Assembly (NCBI GenBank): GCA_016081115.2
Contig: CM071924.1
Coordinates: forward strand, 93,448,616 to 93,512,615
Source of the DNA: Rehmannia glutinosa
Lineage: Eukaryota; Streptophyta; Magnoliopsida; Lamiales; Orobanchaceae
DNA: 64,000 nt
Reading direction: 5' to 3'
Under the pieces are notes generated by a model. It ran no database searches, was not told where the DNA came from, and saw only the letters and a list, made by a program, of their open reading frames with translations. Below, in pieces: positions 11,006 to 21,893 of the stretch. The first letter of the stretch is position 1, and each line of letters opens with the position of its first letter. Both the position numbers and the translations under genes were made by a program.

Positions 11006-12337
11006 TGTTAGATAAATGTTTCTATCATGATTTTGATGATTTTGTTCAAATGAGTTTTTAAACCAAAACATTGTCCCTAAATGTTGTCTAAATACTTCCG
11101 ATCGATTTAAAATATTTTTACTATTTTTCGGAGTATTTCTTGGAGTTCATTTTCGACACAAATTGGATAACTCCTCTGTTTTGAGGTCAATCGGTCGCCC
11201 TATAGGGCAACCCGTACCTGAAAGTTGAGAAAAACAGAAAAACTTCATGTTTGCAAAAAATGGTGAGGGTGACCGGTCGACCTATAGGGCGACCGGTACC
11301 TGAAGGTTGGTTCAAATTCGCAAACTTCTCTGTATTGGTTTTTCTGAAGAGGGCAACCGGTTGGACCCCAGGGCGACCAGTCGAACCCCCCTCCGACCGG
11401 TCCCCCTGTGTAAAAATTGCAGCAAATTCATTTCAATCTTATCTCTGCACGACCGGTCGCACCCCTCTTTTATCAGCAAACTATCCGTTGAGTTTGCAGA
11501 CAACTTTTCCTTAAATTGTGGGATTGATTTCTAACAGCTATAATCTTGATTTTAATTGCAATTTTTTTGTAGATATCAAATTCCAAGAAGAGCCTATCAA
11601 TGATCCATCATCTCCTATAAATAGAGGAAGATTTGATGCACAACAATAAGAGAGAATAATACAACACAACAAGAAATACTCAAGCAAACACTTGGTCTTA
11701 TATTGTCATTATTCTTGTTGTAATTTGCATAGCTTATCACTTTCACATTCTTGAGGTCTAGGCTATTTTTAATTACACTTGCACTCAATTGTATAATTCA
11801 TTATCGAGTTGTAATCTTGAATTTTTGGGTAATCATTCAACACAAGATATCCTTGTGAGTGTTCTTGTGGTAAGAACACACTTGGGTGATCTAGGTGTTA
11901 GGTGTAAGAAGATTGTGGTAATTTTTTTGTCAAGGTGTTGAAGAATTTGGTATTCTTCAAGGTTGAAGATTTTGATAATCTTCACAAGCTTCCGTTGAAG
12001 GAAGATTGTGGTAATCTTCAAAGGGAGATTATGGTAATCTCCAAAGGTGGTGTTGGAGAAGAGTGTGGTGCTCTTCAAGGTGTTGTAAGTTGAATTTGTA
12101 TTAATTTTGGTAATTAATAAAATTCTTTTTCTTTTTCGAAATCCATCCCGGATATACTGGGGTGGTAGAGCACATAGTACCTAGGTGGGGTGAAGCTCTA
12201 TAAATCGAAGTGTGTTGTTTACATTCCGCACTTTTATTATTGTCTTGGCTTGTTTTGTTCGAAAAAGAGGGCATAATCGAAAAGATGGAGATAATCTATT
12301 CACCCCCTCTAGATTATCGTAGTCGCTTGGACTTACA
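11006..12337 (+). repeat. 3' LTR of nested SIRE-like copia element
   Basis: 1332 bp and collinear with the 5' LTR. Differences are mostly point changes and indels: about 31 bp is missing in the palindromic GC-rich block near 11275, and about 25 bp extra is present near 12173. A near-perfect 26-bp palindrome (ACCGGTCG...CGACCGGT) occupies 11272-11297. The matching TSD follows at 12338-12342. Confidence 0.93.
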
Positions 12338-12342
12338 ACTTT

Positions 12343-14396
12343 GCCCTGTATCTAAAAATGTTAAATAGTGGGGTGAGTGTTTCGCACTACACTCAGTGGG
12401 GTACACTTAAGCGACTGCGTAATTAAGTACAAGTAGCAGTGATGCATCATACGTGGTACAACCGTGTAATATGTATGAGCTCATAATGTGAAGTGATCGT
12501 CACCACAAAATATGTAACATGTATGGTACAACCGCAACATGGGATTCATGCAAAACATACTAATCATAATTAATTAAACAGTTAACTTGCATTAAATAGC
12601 AATATACACGGTTAAGTGTAAAGGTAACCCAATCTTAATGACGTGCAGAATGATAATGCAAGATGCAAGTCCTAGTTATCGGCTCAATCTCGTCTCCTAC
12701 AAAAAATAGTATAATATGTTTTAGGAGCCCAAAATAGGAATATTATATTTTATCATAACTTAAATATACTAGGAAAAGATATCCCTAAAGTTTGGTGGCA
12801 TTTGGATGTGAATTGAAGAAGTTATGAGCGAAACGGTTATTAAAGGGCATTTGGAACTCATTTATTGAATTTAGATGATGGAAGGGTAATATTGGAATTT
12901 TAGATAACCTTGTATATAATGAGGATATGAAGAGGTTGTGGTTCGAATTTGGGCTAAATTGGAGTTCGTTTGGCCCTTTTCGGGTTTAAAGCGAGAAAGT
13001 TAGGACTTGAGGAATTTTAATCTAATAACTTTGAGCCATTTTTAAAATATTAGAAAATCAATTTAAAAATATTGGGTCTGATTTGAAAATTCGTACAAGC
13101 TATTTTGGGGTTATTTTGTAATATCTAAAGAGTTGATTTGGGTGGACTAAACTGAAACTATAGAGGGCTGAAATGAAATTTTCAGAAATTGCAACCAAGC
13201 CCAAAACTTATTTTAATTCTATTTAGCCTCCCCCAAACTCTATTATCCCTCACCCTTTACCCCCAACTCACACACACACGCACACACCTGCATATACACA
13301 TACACATACACACACCTGCACACATACACACACCTACACGCACACACCCATACACACACGAACACACACACACACACACACACATCTGCACATACACAGA
13401 TACACCCACATGCGCACACACACACACAAACACACACAACGATAGAGGGAGAGGGAGAGAGAGAAGGATGGAGGGAGATAAAGATGGAATTATAGTTGGA
13501 AATGGAAAGAATATGTAACATTTGTCAAAGTCTTGACTTCAATTCACAGAGTAATATAACTCCGGTCATAAAATTGATTGAAGGATTTTAAAGTACATGA
13601 AAAGATGAACAAAACTGTATATTACCCATCAATTTCTGACCAGTGGATCGTCGAGAATTGACCACCGAAGTTGGCCCCGACGGCGAGCTCGTGAAGGAGT
13701 TGGCAGAATTTTTTCCGTCAATTTGTCGGAGATCTAGAGCTCTGAACTTGGCGTGGGATGTGGCGTTAGAAACGTCATTGAATAGGCTTTCTAAAACTGT
13801 AAGGTTTGTGAAAATCTAATGGTCGGATCTCCGTAGATCTTGAATTAAAGATTTTCAAAATTTTAACTTTACCGGTCATTTGCCGGCGAACGCGGATTCA
13901 AATTGAAAATATGACTTCGGATTTAAAACGGGGGCGACTAAAGAGTTTGAATAAGGTATGGTTCGTTAATTCCACCGTTGGTGGTCGGCGGCCGACGATG
14001 GCGGTGGTGGTAGCCGGGAGGTGGAAGCTGGCCGGAAAGCTGAGTGAGGGAGAGAGAGAGAGATTTATTACCTATTAAGGACAATTTCCAGTTTTAGTAA
14101 TATCCAAATAGGGAAATAGCTATATATATAATAAATATTAAAATGAGTTTGTGATTTGGCTACAAATGAACTAGAGGAAGGCTTAATTGTATCATAATTG
14201 GACTTGAAATAATTCGGTTTTGAATTGAAAATAATAGGAAGCCCCATAATTAAATTTATTATTTTCTACCCGAATTATAAATTAAATAATAATCTTAATT
14301 AGCTATAAATCCCAATAAATTACTAAGCTAATATCTTAAAATTATGAAAAATTTACTCTAAATTCCGAAATTCAAAATTTAATGTCGGGTATTACA
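12343..14396 (-). other. Remainder of the solo LTR, no genes
   Basis: Non-coding. 12343-12700 resembles part of the Tekay LTR family (tggggtgagtgtttcgcac, then a tgatgcatcatacgtgg segment). 13620-14060 is GC-richer (gccggcgaacgcgg, ggcggccgacgatggcgg) and may be the leader side of the LTR. A short (GA)n run is at about 14044-14062. Confidence 0.5.
13262..13440. repeat. CA-rich microsatellite cluster
   Basis: Interrupted (CA)n/(CACATA)n repeat inside the solo LTR. It generates long spurious open frames on both strands rich in His/Thr or Cys/Val. Confidence 0.9.
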
Positions 14397-15115
14397 AATT
14401 ATTAGTCTAATTCACCTCCGTATCTCACCATCATCATTCTCTTTTCTTTTAAATGGAAAAAAGTTTGGAAAGCTTATTCCACAACGTGGTATTCGGCAAG
14501 GCGACCCCCTATCCCCTTATTTATTCATAATTTGCTCCAAAGTTTTTTCATGTATTTTGCATGATCTCCAGCTCGGAAATAAAATTCACGGTATATATGT
14601 TTGCATAAATAGACCGCGGGTGTCTCATCTCATTTTTGTGGACGATACTTTATTGTTCGGGTATGCTACCAAAGACAAAGCTTCGAAGTTGTTGTTCGCT
14701 ATCAGGCTATATGAAAGTATTTGAGGCTAAAAAATAAATGTTGAAAAATCTGGCATCTTCTTCAGCCCAAACACACACCCAGAAGTTGCTATGGGAATTC
14801 TTCAGATTCTCGGTATGCCACGGGTTGATAATCATGGTAAATATTTAGGGCTTCCATCTATTGTTGGTAGAAATTAAAAAGAGATCTTTGTTAGCTTTAA
14901 AGACAAAGTTTGGCAAAAGTTGAATGGGTGGAAAGGCAAAATTCTATCGCAAGCCGGGAAAGAAGTTTTAACCATGTCTATTATTCTGGCCATATCGAAA
15001 ATCTTGTTCGATATAGCCTCCACAATTCAGACCCTTGTCCATTGTGTAAGGACATTGACATCTCCTCCTCCCACATTTATTGGATCCCACAGACAGTTTT
15101 TTTGGCCTGAGTCGA
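14397..15115 (+). pseudogene. LINE ORF2 piece 3: C-terminal reverse transcriptase
   Basis: Resumes the LINE interrupted at 4740: SFSFLLNGKKFGKLIPQRGIRQGDPLSPYLF, then the catalytic box as FVDDTLLFG (usual FADD), KINVEKSGIFFSP, GKYLGLPSIVGR, and KVWQKLNGWKGKILSQAGKEVL. Two in-frame stops (about 14722 and 14875) break it. The reading ends near 15115 at QFFWPE, before the RNase H/zf-RVT part, where unrelated DNA begins. Confidence 0.85.
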
Positions 15116-15785
15116 ACTTTTAAAATTAGGCCCCCTTTTTTGTACAAACTAAAAGATCGACAACTTAAAATAATAAAACAAAGAATACCGTGCAATATAT
15201 AGAACAACTCGAATATAGTTAAACTAATATGACATCTACGTTAAAAAATCCAAATAGTTATATAAATATAACCCGCCTTATATATTAATCAAATCAGTAT
15301 AATCAAGTTGTTCAATAATTTATTTCTCAATCGATAACATAGCTTACCCATTCTATTTTGTTCCCACCGTTCCAATTCTTTTAGGCTTCCTTTTTTATTT
15401 TTTTTGATTCTTTTGCCTTTTAAAATTTAAATTAAGAAAAATTAATGTTGGGTCATTATGAAAAATTAAAATTGGTAATTGTTAGAACCTAGCAAAACTC
15501 AAAGCTACAAGGCGGAAAATGGGCTTTTCATTCTTGGTGAGAAGGGAGCTTTTAAATCACAAAATACCAAAAAAAAAATATCTGCAACTGTCAAGCCTGT
15601 AGGATTCAACCCGGGCGTTCTAAGATGCAAAGCTCCGAGAACAAACCGCTAGGACAAAGCCACACTTTGTCCAAATATGTACTACTTTTATATATCTATA
15701 TATGTAAAAGGTATACAAAAATATTGGGCCCCTAAATTTTGCAATTGTTTGGGCCCCGACCGACGTTCATTAAAAAGTTAAGAAT
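15116..15785. other. Repeat debris with a SINE-like Pol III promoter on the minus strand
   Basis: No gene. On the minus strand about 15590-15665 reads like a tRNA-derived SINE head: tagcggtttgttctcgg-type A-box region and gggttgaatcc as a B-box lacking one base. No clear tail or target duplication was found, so this is tentative. Confidence 0.3.
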
Positions 15786-16051
15786 ATTCTTTCTCCAACT
15801 AAAAAAACAATTTAGTTGAAGAGAAGAAATACGGAGTTTTTCGCTCGACTAACATTAGGAGCGCCCTGCCCCCGGGATGCTAATTTATTGGCTCATGATT
15901 TTGCTTTTTTTGCGAAAAATATGACTTCTCTGTTAAAATGATAGCCTGATCCCTGATCCCACTCATGTTCATTCACAGCTGGACGTTTTCCAGCAGAGTT
16001 AATGAAATTCTTTCTCCGTCTAAAAAAAACAATTTAGCTTGTGAAGAGAAG
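15786..16051 (+). pseudogene. LINE RNase H 3' end flanked by 46-bp direct repeats
   Basis: Around 15862-15930 a frame reads CPRDANLLAHDFAFFAKNM, matching the R-x-A-N-x-x-A-H motif near the end of plant LINE RNase H domains. The stretch attctttctcc..ctaaaaaaacaatttag..gaagagaagaaata occurs at about 15786-15830 and again at about 16004-16051. The simplest reading is a 5'-truncated LINE with an A-rich tail and a long target duplication. Confidence 0.45.
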
Positions 16052-16594
16052 AAATATTTCCTTTAATTGAGTTTTCTGCCTGGCTTGAAAACCGATTTTT
16101 CTTGGGCTTGCAGTTTTCATGACAAAGTGGCAGCTGGGCTAGAATTTGCAAAATAATCTTGGATCATGGATCCAATGGAAGTAATGCTAGACTTATTGGG
16201 TTGGACCATATTTATGTTTAATTAGGTTTATTGGTTTGGGTCGCGTATTAAATGGGCCCAACTATCCTCTCTATCAGTCTACCATGGGAGTCCACACTTC
16301 CTCGTTGATACTTAGTTTGGTTCTGTTCTGAAATTTTTTGTTTTCCTTTCATTTAAAATGAAAACAAGTTTTATTCTCAAAAAAATAAATAAAATAAAAT
16401 AAAATGAAAACAAGTTTTATTAGTATTTTTTCAAAATAATAAGATTTTCATTCTCTCAAAATGTTTGTCACTCATTACTAATAATATTATTGTAAAATAA
16501 TATTGCAAACAGAAAAGTGAGAAAACCAAAACTAATCATAACAAAATAATTTAGATGTGATATTTCCGACTAAAAATGTTTTGAATCATTTAAC
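16052..16594. other. Intergenic AT-rich DNA
   Basis: No gene, repeat boundary or conserved motif was recognised apart from a short (AAAAT)n run near 16380-16405. Confidence 0.5.
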
Positions 16595-17000
16595 ATTGAT
16601 TAGTATGTTCCCTTTTTTTTTTTTTTTTGGATAACTTAGTTTCCAGACTTATGCCTAATTATGCCTGAAGACAACAACCCCGACTCTCATTGTTGCCGCG
16701 AAGGTAAACCGCGGGATGTGCACGCACTGACCAGTGTTCTAATGAGGTCTGCTGACATACAACTAGATCCTCCCAGATAAAGAGAACAATTATGTTCGAT
16801 CCCCAATCTAATAATAATGACCTCTCCCCGAATCGAACCCACACGGATGCTATTCAGTATGATTTCCCATTAAATCTTCACCAGCTTGCATATGTCTCGG
16901 GAGCAAATTGATGGAGTAGGGATTTGAACCCCTAACTTCCACACCACAATTGTTTGTGGTGGCCAGATAGGCTAAGCCCTGGTTATTGATTAGTATGTTC
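16595..17000 (-). mobile_element. tRNA-derived SINE with perfect 16-bp target duplication
   Basis: ATTGATTAGTATGTTC flanks the element at 16595-16610 and 16985-17000. The body (16611-16984) runs on the minus strand, with its A tail seen as a T run at 16613-16628. From the 5' end (16984) it reads aaccagggcttagcctatctggcc, whose tagcctatctgg fits a Pol III A box, and then ggttcaaatccc, a near-consensus B box, at about 16920-16933. A second tRNA-like motif (gggttcgattcgggg, about 16820-16840) lies further in, so it may be dimeric. Family not named. Confidence 0.85.
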
Positions 17001-17063
17001 TAGTTATGTGACTTAATGTTTTAAGTCCCAAAATTGCAATTAGGAGCTATAATCGCCCGTAAG

Positions 17064-17240
17064 CATATCAATCAACAACAACAACAACAACAATAACAAA
17101 AAACTAAGTCTTAATCCTACTACGTGGGGTCGGCTATACGGATCATATCGCGCCATCGTTTACGGTCATGAGCCATATTTTCATTGGTTTCTAGGTATAG
17201 CATATCTTGTTTAATAACTTCTTTCCAAATTTGAAAAATA
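17064..17240 (-). mobile_element. Au-SINE/RTE-LINE-type 3' tail
   Basis: On the plus strand (CAA)n is followed by a segment containing ctacgtggggtcggctatacgg. Its complement is the widely shared 3' end of plant Au SINEs and their RTE-clade LINE partner, which ends in (TTG)n. The 5' part is not recognisable. Confidence 0.6.
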
Positions 17241-17619
17241 AATTAAAAAAATAGAAGAGCCATCATAGTACACATTAATTTATTGTAATATATTTTAAAA
17301 ATAAATAGCATATTATAATTGTTTAAAAAAATAAATAATAAATGTATATAATTGGACTTTATGATGCGTACTTGAATAGTTATAATATAATATACACACT
17401 TATATCATATGTACTAGGTTGGCAATAATTGAAGCACTTGCGGCATGGCATTAAATAAATATTTTTTTAAATGATAAATAAAACTCATTAACGCATGTAA
17501 CGAATAAAGAAATTGGGAGTCTTTGCTAGGGCAAATGAGTAGGGTTTGACTTCACGCTTCCCATGGGTCTTCGCACATGAATGACTTGTCATATGCTATC
17601 AACTATTTATTTTGTAATA
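17241..17619. other. AT-rich spacer
   Basis: Nothing recognised in either strand. Confidence 0.5.
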
Positions 17620-18093
17620 TGTCGGATTTTAAATTTGATTTGGGTCCAATTAATATTGGGCTTGAAAATATATATTTGAGTTAAAAGATAAAATAAGATC
17701 CAGTTCAAACAAGCTTCAAGATTAGAATTTGTCTAGAAGTGTCTTTGAAAAATATCTTAGATATTATTTGTAGAAAAGTTAATAGAATGTTCTAGGAAAG
17801 TAGATATTTTAGAGGATGATTCTAGTGGATGAATTATAGTCATTAGATTAAATAAATCCTAGTCATTGGTTAGGAAGTTGTACTAGTATAAATAGGGGTG
17901 TTTTGATCATTTTGTAACAAGCCAAATTTTGAGAATAATCAATACAAGCAAAACATTTCTCCACCAAAAACTCTCTTACATTTCTTAGCATAAATAACCT
18001 CCTCCTCCTACAAAGAGAAAATAATCTCTCTTCCAACTTCCAATTTCTAAATAACCCATTTTCTTCTAAATTTGAGATAACCCTCCTCCAACA
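17620..18093 (+). repeat. 5' LTR of second copia element
   Basis: About 474 bp, starting TGTCGGATTT and ending cctccaaca three bases before a perfect tRNA-iMet PBS. A TATA-like tataaatagggg lies near 17886. The matching 3' LTR is absent from the window because the element is truncated at about 19998. Confidence 0.75.
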
Positions 18094-18096
18094 AAG

Positions 18097-18109
18097 TGGT
18101 ATCAGAGCC
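18097..18109 (+). other. Primer-binding site, initiator tRNA-Met
   Basis: tggtatcagagcc is an exact match to the canonical plant Ty1/copia PBS. Confidence 0.9.
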
Positions 18110-18138
18110 ACAAGATCACTTGTGGTTTACATAAAACT

Positions 18139-19998
18139 ATGGCAAATGGTGTGGCTTCCTTTCAAGTCCCTATGCTCAACACAAACAACTATGATAATTG
18201 GAGTATCAAGAGATGATCAAGATGCCCTTTAGGTGCACATGAAGTTTGGGATATTGTAGAAAAAGGATACGTCAAGCCACAAGACGAGACTACACTATCC
18301 CAAACTCAAAAGGATAATTTAAAAGATTCAAGAAAGAGAGACAAGAAAGCTCTCTATCTCATCTACAAAGCTTTGAAAGATGATGGTTTCGAAAAGATCT
18401 CAAGTGCAACTACCGCCAAGGATGCATGGGAGAAGCTTCAAACGTCTCACAAAGGAGCCGAGCAAGTAAAGAAGGTACGTCTCCAAACATTAAGAGGTGA
18501 ATTTGAAGCTTTACATATGAAAGAGTCCGAATCTATTTCCGACTATTTTTCAAGAGTTTTGGCGGTTTCTAATCAAATGAAAAGAAATGGTGAAAAGTTA
18601 AGTGATGTGAGAATTATGGAAAAGATACTCCGTTCTTTAAGTCCTAAATTTGAGCATATTGTCGTAATAATTGAAGAAACAAAAAATTTGGAGGAGATGG
18701 CTATTGATCAATTATTGGGGTCATTACAAGCATATGAAGAACAACATAAAAAGAAGCAAGATATTGTAGAACAACTTTTTAAAATGCAAGTAAAGGATAA
18801 AGAAGAAAGCATGAGCAATGAACGTGGTCAACATGGAAGAGGTCGTTTCCAAGGACGAGGCGGACGAGGTCGTGGTCGTGGACATGCACGAGGAGGTTTC
18901 AATAATAACGAAGATAGAAGAGAATACCCAACCAGTGGACGTGGGAGGAGCAATCCAAGAACAAGGTACGAAAAATCACAAACTAAGTGTTATAATTGTC
19001 AAAAATTTGGACATTATGCTTCCGAGTGTAGAGCTCCCAAAATCAAGGTTGAAGAAAAGGCGCACTATGTGGAAAATAAAAACGAAGAAGATGCCAATTT
19101 GTTACTAGCATACAAAGGTGGTGATGGAAGACAAAACAACATTTGGTACCTCGATACTGGTTCAAGCAACCATATGTGTGGAAGAAGAAACATGTTTGTG
19201 GAGCTTGATGAATCGGTGAGTGGCAATGTTTCTTTTGGAGATGAGTCTAAAGTCCCGGTCAAAGAAAAAGGTAAAATTCTAATCCGCTTAAAGAATGGAA
19301 GTCATCAATTTATTTCTAATGTCTATTACGTTCCAAATATGAAAAGTAATATCTTGAGTTTGGGACAACTCTTAGAGAAAGGCTATGACATTCACATGAA
19401 AGATCGTAGTCTTTCTATAAGAGATGATAGAAATAATTTAATCACTAAAGTGCCAATGTCTAGAAATAGAATGTTCTTATTAAATATCCAGAATGATGTA
19501 GCAAAATGTCTCAAAGCTTGCTACAAAGATATATCTTGGCTTTGGCATCTACGATTTGGGCACTTAAATTTTGGCGGATTAGAATTACTATCAAAGAAAG
19601 AGATGGTAAGAGGATTACCTTCCATCAATCATCCCGATCAACTGTGCGAAGGATGTCTATTGGGAAAACAATTCAGAAAGAGTTTTCCAAAGGAATCAAG
19701 CTCGAGATCATAGATGCCCCTGGAGCTCATACACACTGATGTTTGTGTACCAATCAAGCCAAGCTCTCTCGGTAAAAATAATTATTTCCTCCTCTTTATT
19801 GATGATTTCTCTAGAAAGACCTGGGTATATTTTTTGAAACAGAAGTCTGAAGTGTTCGAAGCATTCAAGAAGTTCAAAGCTATGGTGAAAAATGAAAGTG
19901 GATGCAAAATCAAGGTAATGCGATCAGACCGTGGAGGAGAATTCACATCTAAAGAGTTCCAAGAATTTTGCGAAGCAAATGGAATCCGGCGTCCTAAT
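18139..19998 (+). pseudogene. Copia gag-pol, truncated within integrase
   Basis: Starts at ATG 18139 (MANGVASFQVPMLNTNNYDNW). An in-frame TGA near 18214 follows a local scramble, and then 18373-19710 is open. Domains in order: Gag UBN2 (VKKVRLQTLRGEFEALHMKE); an Arg/Gly-rich stretch; the CCHC knuckle CYNCQKFGHYASEC; the aspartic protease site WYLDTGSSNHMCG; the gag-pre-integrase/HHCC zinc module (WHLRFGHLN...CEGCLLGK); and the integrase core ELIHTDVC...FIDDFSRKTWVYFL...RSDRGGEF, giving two of the three catalytic acidic residues. A TAG at 19711 separates the zinc module from the core. The frame ends at 19998 where a gypsy LTR is inserted; RT and RNase H are not in the window. Confidence 0.9.
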
Positions 19999-21423
19999 TG
20001 ACTTGTGTTTTGCATGTATTTTGGGCTTAATATTGGCTAGAATGTGTTGATATGCATGCATTATATGAGTAAATAGGGTTTTATTCCTGTTTTGTGGAAA
20101 AGGATTACGCTTTGCTCGTTTTGTAGGAATTTATCTATATTTGTAGCATTTTGGCAACAAATCGGGCATTGCAATCGCCAATACTTGACATGTTAGACGA
20201 AGTTTGGAGTCGGATCAAAGAGAAGTTGGACGAACCGGGTAAGAAACGGAAGGAAATAGCCAAGTGTTCGATGATACAGGTGAGCACAGGTAGGGCGTGC
20301 TTCCCTAGCACGCCCGTGCTTGACCTATACCTGAAGAAGAGAGTGTTCAGCCTATAGCACGGGCAACCCGTGCCATATGGGCACTCCCGTGCTCTTCCCA
20401 GAAAATTGAACAACCTGTTCGGCACCCAGCACGGGCTGGGCGTGCCAAAGAAGCACGGCAGTGCTCTTCTGCGTACTAGGTTTCGACCCAAACGACGTAT
20501 AAATAGACACGGAGCGGCCACAAACAGGGATACGCTGATTTTTACCCTAGAAACCAGAGAAAAGAGCAGTTTTCCACCGGATACTTTGAGAGATCGATCA
20601 AAACCGCAACCACACCTTCGAGGATTGAAGATAGATTGAGAGATCGTCATCATCCCCGAGTCACTCATTCCATCATATCGTTATTTTATTAGTTAGATTT
20701 TTGTTTATGAATAATTTGTCTATGAATTGTTTATCTTCAATGTCTGGCTAAACATCTTGTGATTCCCGGGTTTGGGAGTAGGTTAATAAATACTTTTATT
20801 TGATGATTAAGGATAATTGAAGTTAATGTTTTCTTTCTCTATTCAAGTAGTTTGCCTTAATTCTTGTTTTATCAAAAGATTGATTTAAACTTGTTTGATG
20901 TATTGATTCATAATTCTAACCGATGAGTTTCAATACTAGATCTTGAGTACTTGACACAAATAGATTGCATGATTGAGAAGTCTGTGAATATTTGTGAGAT
21001 CTTATAATCTTTTGAACTTTTGGGAGTTGGATATCTCATGTTTAGTAGAGATGCTAACATAGATATTCCAATCAACGCTTTTACATACATCTCGAGAGAG
21101 GGGGTAAATTACTATGGTGATTGGTCTATAGAGAAGAATACATTTAACCTTGGTTTGCTTAATCTGAGCATAAAAGTGGTATATTAATCGAAACTAACTC
21201 AGGAATCCATTCATCCATTTTTGATCTTTTAATCACTATTTGATCTGTTATTTTAGGATTAATTTTCGCTTTAGTAGTAATAAAACCAACTTTCTTTCAA
21301 ATTTTATAATCCAATACTTGGTACACTAATTTATTAATCCCTGTGGATTCGACCTTGCAAACCCTATTCTATAAATTGATCCGTACACTTGCGATGAAGC
21401 AAAACAATAGGCGAACAAGTTTT
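19999..21423 (+). repeat. 5' LTR of gypsy element (Tat/Athila-like)
   Basis: Begins TGACTTGTG directly after copia integrase sequence and ends at aggcgaac before a tRNA-Asp-type PBS. A TATA box (cgtataaatagac) is near 20498. Upstream, 20280-20470 is a GC-rich cluster of cacgggc/gcccgtg boxes arranged as inverted repeats. The start could instead be six bases further in, at TGTGTTTTGC. Confidence 0.7.
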
Positions 21424-21446
21424 TGGCGCGTCGTTGCCGGGGATTA
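21424..21446 (+). other. Primer-binding site, tRNA-Asp type, of gypsy element
   Basis: tggcgcgtcgttgccgggga is close to TGGCGCCGTTGCCGGGGA, the PBS typical of plant Tat/Athila gypsy elements, with two extra bases. Confidence 0.8.
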
Positions 21447-21583
21447 ATCAAATTTTTAGTACTGATATTGCGATAAATAGAACTATTCTTAATCTAGACA
21501 TTTTTTTTCTTTTCTTTTTAGTTTGTTGTTTAATTCTATTTTTACTGTGGTGACTTGTTTTCTTTAGTTGGTTCAGGTAGTGC

Positions 21584-21705
21584 ATGATCACTCGCTCGAA
21601 GCAAGGAGAATTAGCACCGTTCATACCGGAGGTTGAGGCTTTTGCTAGGCGGAATAGTGCAGCTACCAAACGGGAAGAAAGACAGCAGGACCAAACTGGG
21701 GTTTT
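21584..21705 (+). pseudogene. Start of gypsy gag, truncated
   Basis: The frame MITRSKQGELAPFIPEVEAFARRN is a typical N-terminus of Tat/Athila-type Gag, which often opens with a short basic segment followed by a LAPFxPExEA motif. After about 37 codons the sequence changes to unrelated low-complexity DNA; the ORF stops at 21796. The rest of this element is missing. Confidence 0.6.
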
Positions 21706-21888
21706 GTATTTATTTGTTGAGAGGGAAAAAAAGAGAATTTTTTCTCTGATTTTTGTCTCGATTTTCTCTCTAAGAAAAAATGTGTTGCTGGTTTAGGGTT
21801 TTGTATTTATTTCTTGAGATAGAAAACAGATAGAGATTTTTCTTAGATAGTTTTCTTAGATTTTCGATTATGTTCGAAAAACTGGGGT

Positions 21889-21893
21889 TTTCG
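21889..21893. repeat. Target-site duplication of solo LTR, left
   Basis: TTTCG, repeated exactly at 24095-24099. Confidence 0.9.

Larger units (their letters stand above)
4741..14396 (-). repeat. Solo LTR, Tekay/Del-like, split by a copia element
   Basis: Once the copia element at 5147-12337 is removed, about 2.46 kb remains with LTR-like ends. Read on the minus strand it starts TGTAATACCCGACA and ends CCGGCGAGTTACA, the style of Tekay/Del chromovirus LTRs. It lies between two halves of one LINE RT domain. The 5-bp flanks (tttta and aatta) match at only three positions, so the target duplication is decayed or a boundary is slightly off. No internal domain is present, so it is a solo LTR or a remnant. 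Confidence 0.5.

Noticed and set aside
13189..13521. Long open frames on both strands (His/Thr-rich and Cys/Val-rich)
   Set aside because: They are produced by the CA microsatellite and have no independent support.
20135..20668. 177-codon minus-strand frame and two plus-strand frames in the gypsy LTR
   Set aside because: They lie in the GC-rich block of an LTR, where stop codons are rare; no domain recognised.
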